Assembly (NCBI GenBank): GCA_015501055.1
Contig: JADNYV010000058.1
Location: forward strand, 124,001 to 188,000
DNA from: Mucidula mucida
Taxonomy: Eukaryota; Basidiomycota; Agaricomycetes; Agaricales; Physalacriaceae
DNA length: 64,000 nucleotides
Direction of reading: 5' to 3'
This document shows, piece by piece, positions 43,514 through 55,741 of the stretch. Position 1 is the stretch's first letter, and every line of letters starts with the position of its first letter. Both the position numbers and the translations under genes were made by a program. The notes below the pieces were generated by a model. It ran no database searches and was not told the origin of the DNA. It saw nothing but the letters and a program-made list of their open reading frames with translations.

Positions 43514-45629
43514 CTAGGCGTCAGCAATTCGGAGCAACCTCTGAGCCTTGATCGCCTTCCATGCCTGGATCTTCTCCCTCACAAACTTATCATAAGGCGC
43601 TCTCGACATGTCTCCTGCTTCTCTATCCTCATCACATCATCTTTCTCGCTATCCCGCGTACTCATGAAATGTTCCTAGGCCTCTTGACTGTCCGTGTTCA
43701 GGTCTGGGTCTTCTTCGGCAAGGGCTACACTCGGGGCGTCGCCTATTCACGACTAAGCACAACAGGAATTGAAAAGTCGGAATATACGCACCATAGGTCT
43801 CCACTGCAAGAGGCTTCCGACTCTTCATTACCGCATTCCTCGACCGGGTCTTTGCGGTCATGACCAGATAGAACAGCTGTCCAATCACCTCCACAGACAT
43901 CTGCTTTACATGCTCAAGCTTGCCTGAGGTACGCGCAGCGATGCAGCGCTCAACAAACTGCGTCGTGTACAGTGCGCCGAGGTTCTTCGCCGTATACCCG
44001 TCAGGGCAAACTTTCTCCAAGTCCAACCCCAGGTCGTCGACTTGAACCTCCCTAGTGTCTGCGGCTTTGCCAGCCAATCTAGCGTGTTTCGCCTTGACCT
44101 TCTTCTCCACAACCATCCTTTTCTTGACGTGTTTCCCGAATTCACGTCGCAGCCACTCTCTGGTGCGGGCGGTATCCCACGTTCTCGGGTCCTTCGCGTC
44201 GTACGGTGCTGGTCCACGCGGCTTCGGTGGTATAGTCAGGAAAGGTGCGGCGTACGAAAGTGTGTTAGTGCTGTGAACACTATCTTGGATATGCGGTGAC
44301 ACATGCGCGATAATGACTGCAGATGAAGGTTGTCTAGACTCAATGTCAAACAGAGGCTGTAGAAACGGTCAATATTTGGAGAAAGGCATTGAAAAGCGGA
44401 CGGCACCTTGAGTAACATAGTCAACTTGTTGGAGCGCCATGGAATGTGCACAAAACCGTCTTCCGCCGCCATCTTGGCTTTGGCTCGAACACACTCCTTC
44501 AGATTCATCAAACTCTCATTATTCTCCCTCGACTCCTTCATGCGCTGTTTGTCGTGCCCTTTGGAGTCTTCATAACGCTCACTGCCCGCGAGACTACCTT
44601 GTGGTCAGTAGCAGAACTTGGGAGAAGTGCCAATGCTTACTCGACAAGAACCAATTGGCCCTCCTCGGCGTACGGAAGAGTCTTGTTCTTGACATGAATA
44701 GTCAACACGGCATGACTCCGACTGCTGGTGGCGTTCCTATCCGTAGCGACTACACGCCGATGAGATAATGCCGACATTATTAGTGTTTGCAATTCCTCTG
44801 AGGTGTGGACCGGTGTATAGGTGAGTCTCGGTCGGACGTTACCAACCGTATCCTCGTGGATGGCTACCTCGCCTTTGTCTTGGTCGACTAGGTCCGTAGC
44901 ATGCTTGCCAAGCAGCTCAAGGAATGTAATCCTGAATTCAAAGAGGTCGTCGTCTCCTACATCTGGTGCGAGCCTTTGACCGACACTACGAGCGGCGTTG
45001 AAAAGATCACGGGAGATGCAGGCCTCGATTCCTTCCATGGTGAACGTTTTGCCGCTGCTCGTCTGACCGTATGCGAGAATACATCCAACACCGCCTGATA
45101 GGACCAATGGGAGAATCTACAGACATTCAACAGATAACTTTGCGAGGCAAAAGCTGAGCGTACGTTATTAGCAACGACGCATCTCTGGTAGACCTCTTCA
45201 GTGTCGATATCCGGCCCAAAAGCGAGATCTGCACGATATTCCTTATGAGTAAGAGTGTAACCGTTCCACTGCCGTGCACGTCAGATCGAGAAGAACCGCA
45301 ATCAACGCGTAACGCACCTTCTTGCCGGGAACATGAGCCACAAAAAGACCCGGTTCAGCACTCATCGGGGTAATGCCCAGACAAGGTTGAGTGTCGTGTT
45401 CCTCTTTCTCGTCTTCATCTTGCTGGTCCTCTAGAGCATGGAACTTGGTCTCTGCCTCGCCGTCAAGTGGAGGACGCGTCCTGAACGCAACCACAATATT
45501 CTTCTCCGCATGTCCCTGTCCCAAAGGACTAGCGAACCCTTTCATGGGAGGTTGCGCGTCAGACCATTCCTTGAGGAGACCGCGAAAGGTGGAGAGATGG
45601 GTAGTGACTTCGGTTGCGGAGGCTGCCAT
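43514..45629 (-). CDS. Kinesin motor protein
   Basis: ATP-driven microtubule motor. Start MAASATEVTTHLSTFRGLLK (45629); the motor begins NIVVAFRTRPPLDGE. P-loop AYGQTSSGKTFTMEG, switch I NATSSRSHAVLTI, and switch II LVLV-D-LAGSERYEDS across an intron at about 44600-44640. Then LMNLKECVRAKAK, IPWRSNKLTMLLK and, at the end of the motor, VIIAHVSPHIQDSVHSTNTL. The LKECVRA and RSNKLT elements resemble kinesin-13 type motors; the class is uncertain. Behind the motor are WDTARTREWLRREFGKHVKK, a basic helix, and a C-terminal candidate KFVREKIQAWKAIKAQRLL (stop 43514-43516). The last introns are unresolved; an alternative end is the TAG at 43675. Long cargo-type coiled coils are absent. Confidence 0.8.
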
Positions 45630-47203
45630 TGCTATGGGAAGACGCGCGGCTCAGAATATTGGCCGAGGGTGGATATGGTTGACAAGAGGAAGCACATGGA
45701 TGATGGCATGTAAATATATGAAGGTTGATGGGGACGGCTCCGGGGCACTGGCAGCAACCATCATATGCAAGGTGATCTTCCATGTTGACTTGTCCAGGTG
45801 CGAACAGTCATGATTCATAGGTTAGTCTTGCTGACTGTTGACGGTGTCCAATAATGTCTAAACTTGTGCCATCATGAGATGGGTTTCGCGACGAGCAGCT
45901 GCGTCAACGAATAAATCCTGAGCAGAAAGCAAGCAAGAAAACGCGCACATTCAGGCCGAAAACACGTCCAGTAAGGCGACTACGATGAAAAAGAGGATGT
46001 CCGCAACGTTGCCGAATTGACGCTAGTGGCATGATGGTGGTTAGAGAAAGGACCGGCACGCGCCATCCCGATCACTACCGGACGGCGGCAAATGTTTCTT
46101 CTAACGCCACTTACTTACGACCATTGCCATCTTGGATGGCAGGCAGAGTCGACTAGAACGATCCCGTGAGAAATTTTCACACATGTCAAGCCACAGCGCC
46201 GCGTTGAGACTGCTTTCTCTTCCTCGAGTCTCGACCACGATGCTCTCCCTAGCACTGCTCGCAGGGCGACTCGTAGCACATTTCGTACTCGTGTGCAACG
46301 AGTTAACGGCGCGTAAAAGGAAGGAGGTAAGTATGCTCAAAATAGCCTTACTGCCCTTGTTTCGGAAGATACAACGGTACAGCAAGCGCCATCTTCATGA
46401 CGGTAGACTTTCGAGTGTGGCCATGTATCACCAAAATGGGCGAAAAAACGATGTTTATAGATGTAAAGGCGCTTTGGCAAGTCAGTGGTTACGATCTAAC
46501 CCAAAGAAGTCAGGAAAACACCTTCTGGAGGCAAGACCTCCGACCCCGCAATCCTTGGTGCATTCATTTTCGAAGGGCGCGCGGCTGGAGGCCTAGTAGG
46601 CCTGCCCTTGATAAAACAATCGCGATCATAACTCAAGTACGTTGCCTGGTGTCAGGTGAATTCGTTGATCATTTTATATTGATAATATTTAGTATCGTCC
46701 TCGTGCGATGCGGTTGGCGCTCTGAACTGACGACGATAATCTCTACATGTCTCGTCGGTGGATCAATTGTATCAGCGGCCGACTTTGGAAAGTGTGGCGC
46801 AACAGACTGTCCGCAACACAAGCGCTCGTGGAGGTAAATTTACCTGCCTTTTATCATTGTCTGAAACTTACAATATTAACAAGGGTTGGTTTGGTTTCGC
46901 GTTTTGGTGTTTCCCGCCACGCTGATAAATAACATTGGTGAGAGCTCGGCATTGTTCTTACCTCAGAATTGCTTTCAACGGGGCTGAGAAACCGGCACGT
47001 TATGCATTTTGTGGACACCGTCACATTTGTCCACAACGCCATCTCGTGACCTGGTCTATCTCGCTGGTATAAGCGCAACATGTGACACTACAAAGCCTTT
47101 GCTCACGACCATCACGACCACCATCGACGGGATTCAGTGTTTCGCCGTTCGACGTCCTCTCTTCATCTAGACTACCTCTTCTACACTCTCAATCATTTTA
47201 ATA
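45630..47203. other. Intergenic, no gene supported
   Basis: Overlapping frames of 60-155 codons occur on both strands (for example 46132-46596 plus), but none shows family resemblance or splice structure. The last 60 bp before 47204 are pyrimidine-rich (CCTCTCTTCATC, CTACCTCTTCTACAC), as is common in leaders of well expressed fungal genes. Confidence 0.4.
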
Positions 47204-48499
47204 ATGGCCAAGGATAAGAGCACCAAGAAATTTGGCAAGCAAGCCACGGTCAAAGTAAACGCATCGGTGCCCGCTCCTCACCTTCAGCCCTCGGCGACGA
47301 GCTCCTTCAACGTCATTCGACCCGATGGGACAATCGACATCGCTAGGTTGATGTCCGACGATAACCCAAACCCTCCCGTGCTGGGCCCGAACGCCATGGC
47401 GTACTATAAACAACAAATGGCCATGCCGCCTCAACAAAATCCCCCCGCGAATCTGAGATACGCACCGTACCCAATGCCAGCTGCTCGGTAAGAGTTTCTT
47501 GTTCCCTTCTTTATGCACTGCTCACTGTGCTACAGACCTACTCACGGCCAGGCGCCGTCGTCTGCTCCCTTCTATTCGTACTCTTCATTCATGCCTGACG
47601 CGACCTTTACCACTCCTCAACTCCCCCATCCATCAACTATCCCTGCTATGGCACCACGGTAAGAGCTTCTTTTCGTGACGCTGATTTGTTTCTAATGACT
47701 CTTCAGAGCTCCTCAAGGTCAAGTGGCTACCTCTGCTTCGTTGTATCAACACCCTCCGTCAATGCCGCCCACAAATCCTACCGCTCCCCAATACCCTCTC
47801 ACGACAGCCCAGTAAGCACTCGTCTTCCTATTATAAATCTTGTTCTAATTCTCATCCAGGACGACTCACAGCCAAGCGGCTCCCACCTATCAATACCCTC
47901 CATTAATGCCCCCCACGAATCCGTTCGCGCGCCATTACCCGCGTGCAAACTACCCTGTTCATACGACAACAGCTCAGTAAGAACTCCTTTTCCTATCATT
48001 GATCTTGTTTTAACGCTGCTTCAGAACAGCTCACGCTCAAGCAGCACCCTCTACTTCTGGCATGTATCATCCCCCGCCGGCGATGCCCACTGCCAAACCT
48101 GTTCCCTTCAACGTTCGTCGTTCGCGTATCCCCACTATGACCCCGTACCCGAACTGTGCTGCAACCACACCGGAGTCCATCAGAGACCAGAAAGTCGTCG
48201 CTTCTCCTCCTCCTGCTCCAGCCGCCGTTCACAATGCCCCAGCGACGACGGCTGTTCGTTCTGCTCCACCTGCTCCGAAGCCGGTCAACGACAAAGAGAT
48301 TGACGCGCCTCCCGCAAAGGTCCCGAAGAAGAAGGAGAAGGTCTTGACTATTCCCGGTTGCCGCTGGCTGCGGGGTGTATCAGCAGATGAATACGCGAGG
48401 ACTGAACTTGCCTCAGACAAGTTTGTTCCTGAATCTTTGGACGAGGAAGAGGAAAAGGTGTTCGACGATTTCTTCAATTTCGATATGATTGAGGATTAG
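47204..48499 (+). CDS. Pro/Gln/Ala-rich protein with tandemly duplicated exons
   Basis: Five exons: 47204-47487, 47536-47658, 47707-47811, 47860-47976 and 48025-48499, giving 367 aa. All four introns are exactly 48 nt and begin GTAAG. The N-terminus is MAKDKSTKKFGKQATVKVNA with an RPDGTIDIARLMSDDNPNPP block. Exons 2-5 each start with the same motif (PTHGQAP, APQGQVA, TTHSQAA, TAHAQAA) and run through SMPPTNP, LMPPTNP or AMPTAKP, so they arose by duplication of one exon-intron unit. The C-terminus is structured: LTIPGCRWLRGVSADEYART, then the acidic FVPESLDEEEEKVFDDFFNF and MIED. No known domain. The disordered middle with a conserved tail suggests a scaffold or transcription-related role, but that is a guess. 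Confidence 0.8.
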
Positions 48500-48965
48500 G
48501 ACGTTTATCCATCTTCAATTGAATACCCAGCATATAGATACCCCGATCGGTTTGCCCTCGGAGCAATTCCAGTTATGTTTTCCTTAGCATCTACATTATT
48601 GTATGCCTACCTCCCATGTCCCACTCCATTTATTGTAATTTATGCCATCTACGTAACAGCAAACATACAGGCGGTTTTGTTTTTATGTCGTACTGTCATT
48701 ATGTAGTAACTAGTTTCATGTATTCTCTATTTGTATCGACATCTCCATGTCAATTGTACGTTCGTATTACTTCCGAACAGCAGCAAGCCTACCAAGAATC
48801 TCGCAGGTCGCTCTCGGGTGACGCAAGGACATCGCAAAAATGGTGAGTCCGTGACGTTGAAGCGCGTTGACCTCAAATTTGAGCAATGTTTAAGCATGTT
48901 TAAGCCTTTGCTGTATCACTGTTCTGTCACGGGCGCCAAGGTCTCCCGCCCGCGTCTTGAAGCGT
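48500..48965. other. 3' flank, no gene recognised
   Basis: Downstream of the exon-repeat gene; AT-rich, no supported coding frame. Confidence 0.4.
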
Positions 48966-49096
48966 CTTAAGAGCCTGGCGTTTACGCACGACGTCGAGAC
49001 GTCGGGATGCTTGATAAGGCATGAAGGCTGCGTGGAGGCTTTCGCGCGTCTCTGTCGAGAACATGTATCCGAGGGCAACAACGTGAAGGAAGACAT
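48966..49096 (-). pseudogene. 5' fragment of the small membrane protein gene at 55.7-56.2 kb
   Basis: Begins with MSSF (ATG 49096) and shares ATACATGTTCTCGACAGAGA-type sequence and the upstream GGAAGACATTGGTCGTTGA-type leader with the intact gene (start 56230). Small deletions shift the frame within 15 codons, and no transmembrane part follows. Confidence 0.6.
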
Positions 49097-50413
49097 TGGT
49101 CGTTGATTTGCTGAGTTCATCGCCAACTCGCTTCGATTATATACGATCACGCGGCAGAGGCGAAGGAAAAAGTGGGATAAGCAAGCACCTTAACGACCAC
49201 GTCAATACCCGTGATCTGTAACGCTCAATTAGAAGAGAACCTACCCCCACCTCGTCGCCGACATCCCACGCATCAGATGTGTTCCGGTCCTTTCTCCGCG
49301 ACAAGTCCAGAGAACTCGACACCCAGAATGCAGGTTGCATTGAGAGGGAGGGCATACTGGTCTTCAACGGGCTCATATCAACATTGCCAGGCAGGTGAGT
49401 ATGTAATGTTCCTTGCGCCACACTGAACGCGCACCTTTGCGGAAAGCAAATATCGTCATCCGGACGTTGACAGCAAGCGAAGCGACGATTCTTCTCCCAG
49501 TCGACGAAATCCAATATCACGTCAAGGCCCTTGGCAGCGGTGATAAGATGGCATGGATGATATCGAATCCTCAATCACGGAAGGTCTCAACTTCAGTCAA
49601 TCTTCCAAGGGTCTTGTGCCGTAGACGTGTTGCCTCGTAACCCATTTCCTCCTAGGACTCATAGCGTATCTGGCAAGTTTCCGTTCATAGCACGACGGTT
49701 CAGCACGGTGGGTAAGAATGTCACAATTCACTAGGTAATCCAAGCACAAAAAGTCTAGATGACACAACCCGACGAAGGAAGGAACGACGAAGAACGGCAT
49801 CCCAGCGGCCTCTGGATCGGCCCCCGAGCTCTGCGCTCGAAGCTGTAGCCTTGCTGTTATATCCAAGTGAAAGAGAGTTCGCCTGTAGATAGAAAGTGCA
49901 CAAGCTCCCAGCCATTTCGAAAGCTCGGAAAGTAAACGGTGCACCACCATTTTCCAAAAGAGTAGTGACTCACACTGAATGTAGACACAAAAGCAAAAGG
50001 GTGAAGGACAGGAGGATCTGAGCTCTATACAAGTATCTGGCAGCAGAGGACTCGCACTACCCTGGCTTCGCCGCCAGAAAGAGGAGTGTGGGTCCAGTGA
50101 TCTCCTCTAGTGCCATAAGAATTGTGGTGCTACACCGAGGTACTATCCAGATAGGCACAAAACGTTCACCATGGAGGATGAGATTCGCTGGCTAGCTAGA
50201 ACGCGCAAAGAATGAGGAGCGGTCGAGACAGTCTGAAAGCAGAAATGCGATCGGAAAGGAACTCCCGTGACTCCGGTGACAGCGCCCTGTTTACTGCCTC
50301 CTCAGGCTCTTCCTTTCTCCTGTTCTACCACGACCGTCTCGCTTGCTATCCTCGTACGCGCCCTGCAGCTCTTGATAACGTCTCGCTAATGAATTAATAG
50401 CAACCTATCATAC
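49097..50413. other. No gene recognised
   Basis: Overlapping frames on the minus strand at 49137-49957 lack protein-family resemblance. The first about 60 bp are promoter remnant of the small membrane gene duplicate. Confidence 0.35.
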
Positions 50414-51658
50414 ATGGCGACTCCATCACTTTCAGCTATAACCGCGGACACAGACATCGCTATTCATAATATACGCCTGCTCGCCGACGCGCTTATCCAG
50501 CAGTATTCTATTAGGCGGGAAGAAATCGAACTCTGTCCATCTCCTTTCTATCTTCATCTGTCGCAAATATCATCTCTCTCTGCCCTTGGGAGATCCAAAG
50601 CAACTCAAACGATGCCCCGCCGTGTCTACGACGCCCTTGTCGAGGCCGCGGCACAATGCGCTGACGGAGACATCGCCAAATCCAACTTTGTGTTCGAGAA
50701 TGTGCGACTGAAGTCCTTCTATCTTGTCTCGGCCTACCCATCCTGCCTGTTCATCGGGAACAAAATTGTTCTGCCGCATGACGTCGTCTTTACGGTCCTC
50801 TATCATCTACACACTTTTACTCTCCTCCGTCGTGTCCATCTCAAGGACCTCGCTCTCGAGCTTTGCTCTTATATCACGCTCGATATCGTGCAGTATTTCT
50901 TGCGTGTGGTCAAGAAGGCGTCACGTCTCTCTATAACTACCACCCAGCACGGCGTTCTAGTCGTTTCGTCGTCTGGAATCAATGTTACAACATCGACGAC
51001 TAAATCACCCGCAGCCGACAACATGGTTCCTATCTCCCACCCTCGCCAGCAGTCAACTCCTACCTCAGAATCTACGCAGCCTAATCTCACACAGACACTC
51101 TCTGGCTCTCACATCAAAACAAGTCCTCTCAATCATGACGAAACGGATCTTGTTGCGCCTTCCAGTCCTCTCTCGTCAAAGATAAGTCCAATTACGACGC
51201 ACTTTTCCAGTCCTCTCAGTGTCAACGACTCCTCTCCTTCACCTCGTTCGCCATCTTCGTCGTCCTTGACGAAACGCCTGTTTGAGACCGAAATATCTGC
51301 TCGCGAAACAAAGAAGGCGCGCATCTTGCAGGACACGCCGAATCAAGAACAGCCGACTCCGTCTGAAGGACAGGTCGTCGAATCATCGAAGAAGGCGAAC
51401 AAGTTGCGGCGGCGCGCGACTAGGAGCTTTGGGAAGGCTCAAGAGCGCATTGTGTCGCCGATGGGCAGCAAAGCGATCGTCGGAGATTCGTCAGGCGGTG
51501 ACCCGCAAACATCGCCTATCACCAAGACCATTCCGGGCTCGTTTCTATCGCATGGGGAGCATTTGGAGGGTATCTGGTGTAAGAGGATCGTCCGAGAGAA
51601 AGAGAATGAAGATGTTGAGAAGGGATCGTGGGGTGAGTATGCCTGGACATATCTGTAG
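50414..51658 (+). CDS. Ser/Thr/Pro-rich protein, unknown, intact copy
   Basis: A single exon of 414 codons. The N-terminal about 165 residues look folded and mostly helical: DTDIAIHNIRLLADALIQQY, TMPRRVYDALVEAAAQCADG, CLFIGNKIVLPHDVVF, LYHLHTFTLLRRVHLKDLAL and DIVQYFLRVVKKASRL. Residues about 170-290 are a disordered Ser/Thr/Pro stretch. Then SSSLTKRLFETEISARETKK with basic clusters (KKANKLRRRATRSFGK; nuclear-localisation-like) and a conserved end, SPITKTIPGSFLSHGEHLEG. No domain recognised. The nuclear location is inference. A broken duplicate lies at 38.5-39.7 kb. Confidence 0.7.
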   Translation: MATPSLSAITADTDIAIHNIRLLADALIQQYSIRREEIELCPSPFYLHLSQISSLSALGRSKATQTMPRRVYDALVEAAAQCADGDIAKSNFVFENVRLKSFYLVSAYPSCLFIGNKIVLPHDVVFTVLYHLHTFTLLRRVHLKDLALELCSYITLDIVQYFLRVVKKASRLSITTTQHGVLVVSSSGINVTTSTTKSPAADNMVPISHPRQQSTPTSESTQPNLTQTLSGSHIKTSPLNHDETDLVAPSSPLSSKISPITTHFSSPLSVNDSSPSPRSPSSSSLTKRLFETEISARETKKARILQDTPNQEQPTPSEGQVVESSKKANKLRRRATRSFGKAQERIVSPMGSKAIVGDSSGGDPQTSPITKTIPGSFLSHGEHLEGIWCKRIVREKENEDVEKGSWGEYAWTYL

Positions 51659-52939
51659 TGGTTTTCGGCGGACACTGGTGAAGCTTCTATTCGGGCATCG
51701 TTCGTCAATTTGTATATCCACCTATCCACTTGTGAGAAATATCATTGCTGTTGTTGCTACTGTCATTCAGTACAATCCTTCATGCGCACTGAAACTCACC
51801 TCCTCTGGGTTGGAGTTTCGCCGTATTTATCAAGGACTTTCTTAAGCCTACCCAGAGAAAACAGCGCCACACTAAGAACACTGACGGGGTTCCCTTATCC
51901 GCGCCTTTACATTGTTGATGTACGGCATACTCACTGAAAATCACCTATTTGGGTTCACAGAAACCGTCATCCGGATATCATGTTTACTTACAAACCCAAC
52001 TTCTCCAGCTGTCACTGCTGACACAAACATCGCTACCCGCGGACACATGTATTCGGCAACTCTGTTCGGTAGGAGGTCTTGTGAAGTTTGAATGGACAGA
52101 GAAGGGTCCTAGTAGAGACAGTGTATAACACCACGAAGAGAGAAAACGTAGACTAACGATATAATACAAATAGTGTATGGCAATGCGGCGATCCAAGTAA
52201 TATGCGTAAATGTCCGGGAAAGTGCCAGTAATCAACCAATGCAAGAAAGAGAGGCAGCACCAGGCCACCGATGCAAGATAAAGGCAGCACCACGCCAAGA
52301 GGAGTACAAGTCCAAATCGTGCCCACTCGCCAACCGACGGCAAGCCTAGCATTTCAGACCCTGAAGCAACACAAGAAAACACCAAAATCCAGTGTCGCAT
52401 TTGACTCCGGGCTGGGAACATCGTCATCCAGCCGTTTGATAAAACCTCGTCCAGAGGACATCGGTAGTCCCATACCACGTCATGCATCCGTTCCAGTTCC
52501 TGAAAGTGTGCGAGTAGGAGCGTAGGTCGGTAGCGAATGCGCTGTGCTTTGACATCGATGAAAGTGGAGCTTGATAGTATTCACAGAGAAGAACGCAGGA
52601 TCAAAGTTCCATGACTCTGGAGAAGGCAAGGGAGAGAACATTACTTGTGCATGCTCTATCGTGGATACGTCGCGATGATATCCATGCAACGCGAACGGAG
52701 ATGGAGACACAAAATGCAAGTCATGAGGCGATAGAAGAGGAGAGTGAGAGGATTCCGATGTTGATGATGGTGGCGATGAAGACGACGCGAACAACTGACG
52801 GCAACAATGCGAAGTCGAAGTCGGAGCGCGGTGTTTGGTCCTACGTCGCTGCTTGGCATGATCATGCTCGCTGTGCTTGCGCTGACAATCCTCTACTCAC
52901 CTGTTGGCCTCTATACTTAATCCCGTCGCCCTCTCCCCT
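51659..52939. other. Intergenic, no gene supported
   Basis: Contains a hydrophobic 167-codon minus frame (51984-52487) of doubtful coding value and short frames near 52.5-52.9 kb. Part of the duplicated block, with no clear equivalent gene. Confidence 0.35.
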
Positions 52940-54370
52940 TTAAAACACGCACGCTGGTACGGCCATGCCCAACACGAATGCATCGGCACGGCAGGATAAA
53001 CAGCATCCTTGGAACATGAAGCGGACATGGTCGAACAGCTCCTCTGGCCTCCGCATTGCCATGGATTGCGTGAAAGGCCTCACTCGTTCATGAGCTTGAG
53101 AGTTCTATCCTGCATCATAATGAGCATCGGCCCTTGGGCTGAGGCCACGTCCTTGGAACAAGGCCACTGGACTTCCTTCTCTATATCCGTTTCAAAATGT
53201 GACTGGAAAATGTTCAGGCGCTGGCGAATGTCGATGGCGTTCAGTCAAGGGTAGTTACGGGTAAGGTAGCACTCGCCTCTTTGTACATTTCGAAGAACTG
53301 CGTCCGTCGTTGGATAGCGAGATCGAAAGCACCTCTGATTCCATCGTTCCCGCTAAAGCGCGTGTTGAACGTTGTATCTCAACCCGCGAATTTTGCCTAA
53401 CCTTGTTCTGTCAAATCTCGAATTGGCGACAACGGAAAGCCTGCGCAGTTTGGCGTTCGTGAAGCCAACAAGTTCCTCTTGCCAGCCGGCAGCGCACAAC
53501 TATTCGATGATTCTGGATTAAATGTACAGATTAGCGTTGTTGTCAACTCGATTATCGATAAGAACATACAAACCGAAGCAACGTTTACGAGTGTCTGTTT
53601 CAGCCTGTGCTTCTTCGGAGCCATTCGTTCCGCCGAGACGAGAACAAACGATTCGCGTGTTGTAAGATCTTCAGATCATCGGACCCCCATGATGCTTTCA
53701 ATAGAGTAGAACGGAGCCTGCTGGATACATGATAAGCACGCCTGACCCGGAGAGAAGAGAAAGGACCAACTTTAGCCATTCATCGTACGCGAACACCTCG
53801 AGCAGAGTGGAACACGGTAGCCTACTAGCCCCATTGACTCCTCCAATCCGACTCGCATATTTCAGAGCATCGCTAATTCAGCATGAGGGGATTGAAAACA
53901 AGTTTAGACGATCGCACAGACCAAGCTTACACTGTGTCGCATCCTACATAGGTCTTGTGCAGTTCCTCGCTTGTCCTACGATAAGGAAGTTCATTATTTG
54001 CAGTAAAACAAGAGTTGGCATACCTGACGGCCAATCTAACGCGAATGGGTCAATGAGTACATTCGTGGCGCTACAAGGCAAGAGACGCGGCAGCATCATA
54101 CGCGAGCATTTCATGTTCGTTGTCGTTGATTTGAACGCCGCGTAAGTCGCAATCCAAAAGTCAAACAGTCGGTCCTCAAGTTCGATATCAGGGCTGCCGC
54201 CATTGTTTATGCGCGGCACCGGTCATGTCCATGATGCCAGGAGCGAAGTACTTAGTAGAACATGGTGGTGGTCGGAGACAGAAACTCGATCGCGGCACCG
54301 TGACCCGCCCAGCCGGTGTCTCCCTTTTCGGACAGATGTCGTCCCGCCCACCGTTTAATTGAAGATTCTA
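52940..54370 (-). pseudogene. Decayed duplicate of the Cys-rich F-box gene at 40.2-42.2 kb
   Basis: Nucleotide alignment with copy A runs through CTCGTTCATGAGCTTGAGAG (53085), CTATCCTGCATCAT, GGCCACTGGACTTCCTTCTC, ATGTCGATGGCGTTCAGTC and GTGAAGCCAACAAG (53460), in the same order and strand. Several deletions (for example in the NEAMLGMM-equivalent region near 53135) break the frame. The last exon with the second Cys region and the first exon with the F-box start are not recognisable. Only short frames remain. It lies just right of the intact Ser/Thr/Pro-rich gene, the same arrangement as block A. Confidence 0.7.
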
Positions 54371-55380
54371 TTAGCAACCAAGCCTGAAGTCGGAAAGCAT
54401 TAGCAGGTTCCATGAGCATTGTTCAAGTAGATTTTGTCAGCAGTAGCGGCGAATGCTTCAAGCAAGGAGAGGAGCTACCAACGAAAATACAAAGGGGGAC
54501 TGACACTGCTAATGAACTGGAACACAAAACGGTTAACAAAAGGAGCATCCAGACACGTAACTAGTATACAGCAGCAAGGACTGGCTTTACCTGACCTTGC
54601 TGCACTAATCCCCCCCACATCTTATCAGATTGGCTGGCTAGCACCGAAAAATAACTCGGTAGAGTGCCTGCGAGTGCAGAAATGTATCTCAAAGGAAATT
54701 CCCGTCGTTCGTTGAGGTTTGACCCACATTAGACAGCAGGTATGACAATGTAATGGCACAGACCTTGCATCATACCAGTAGTCCCGCATCTGCTACTTCT
54801 CCACCTTGAGATTTTTTGTATCAATAAAATTTCATCGAAATCTGTACCATAGACTACGTTGTTGTATCGTGCAAGTCAAGCAGATTCCTCCGAAGACAAC
54901 CTATAGGAAACGACACGAAAATCCTCGCTTCGCCACTTGAACTCGGAATCTAGAGTGTATTCAAAAGTTCCGTCAGATGAACAGCAACACGAATGGATCA
55001 TGACGGCCGGATAGCAGAACATCAACTCGCATTTTGAGCATTCGAACACAAACCTGTCGAGTGCGAGATCCAAGTCTGTGTCCAGTAAGCGCCGGAGCTT
55101 GGAGTTCATTGTCTCGTATAGAAGCGCAGATATCCTCGAGTATCCCGACAGTGAAGAGCGATAAACGTATGCATGTGCATTCTTCGAGGCGTGAAGTATG
55201 CTACAATGGGGTAGCTCGGCGCCTATTTGAAGGAAGATGTCCATGAGGGCGACGAGCTGCCAGTGCTGAAGACGTTGACGGTAATGTGTCTGACAGTGAT
55301 GGTGAGAGGGTAAAGTACTCTGGCTTAAACCTTCTGAAGTTGTAGTTGTAAGCAGTGATACTATCACAGCCATTCAGCGT
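53940..55380 (-). repeat. Duplicated block B with F-box gene fragments
   Basis: Counterpart of 42290-43390. It ends with a longer remnant than copy A (54876-55373): RRLLDTDLDLALDRFVFECS, KCELMFCYPAVMIHSC and FEYTLDSEFKWRSEDFRVVS, which parallels the RFKCTSCSKGLVYPAVLTHS and IEYSLQRKCRWRGDDF region of the intact F-box gene. So it is a C-terminal fragment of a related F-box gene. Confidence 0.6.
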
Positions 55381-55741
55381 CGAACTTAGATCACAGAATC
55401 TTCAAAATCGCAAAAGCAACGGGTGCCAATTTGAATATCTGGGTCCGCGCAAGGAAGCGCACTGCGGACGTTCTAGCAGGCATCGCTGCACATTACAGTG
55501 ATAGCATCAAAATGCATTGGTAGTCAAGTTGGTAGTAGAACAGAGAAATAAGTAGGAATAAATACAGATAGTGAGCTAGCGATACAGTGCGTGAAAATGC
55601 GAAAGGGTGGGCGTAAAATCGTGGATGAAGGAGAGTGTATGCGTGTGGGGTTCCAAGGAGAGTGTGTATGCACGCAGGAATGAAGGAGGGTGTAGATGTG
55701 AGGGCACCGAATGGTCGAAGGATGAGGGTGCTGATGGTGGT

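Noticed and set aside
46132..46596. 155-codon plus-strand frame as a gene
   Set aside because: No family resemblance, competing frames on the other strand, no splice context.
51984..52487. Hydrophobic 167-codon minus frame as a membrane protein
   Set aside because: Hydrophobic by Trp/Cys/Leu richness without clear helix pattern, no homologous counterpart in block A, and stops in all neighbouring frames.
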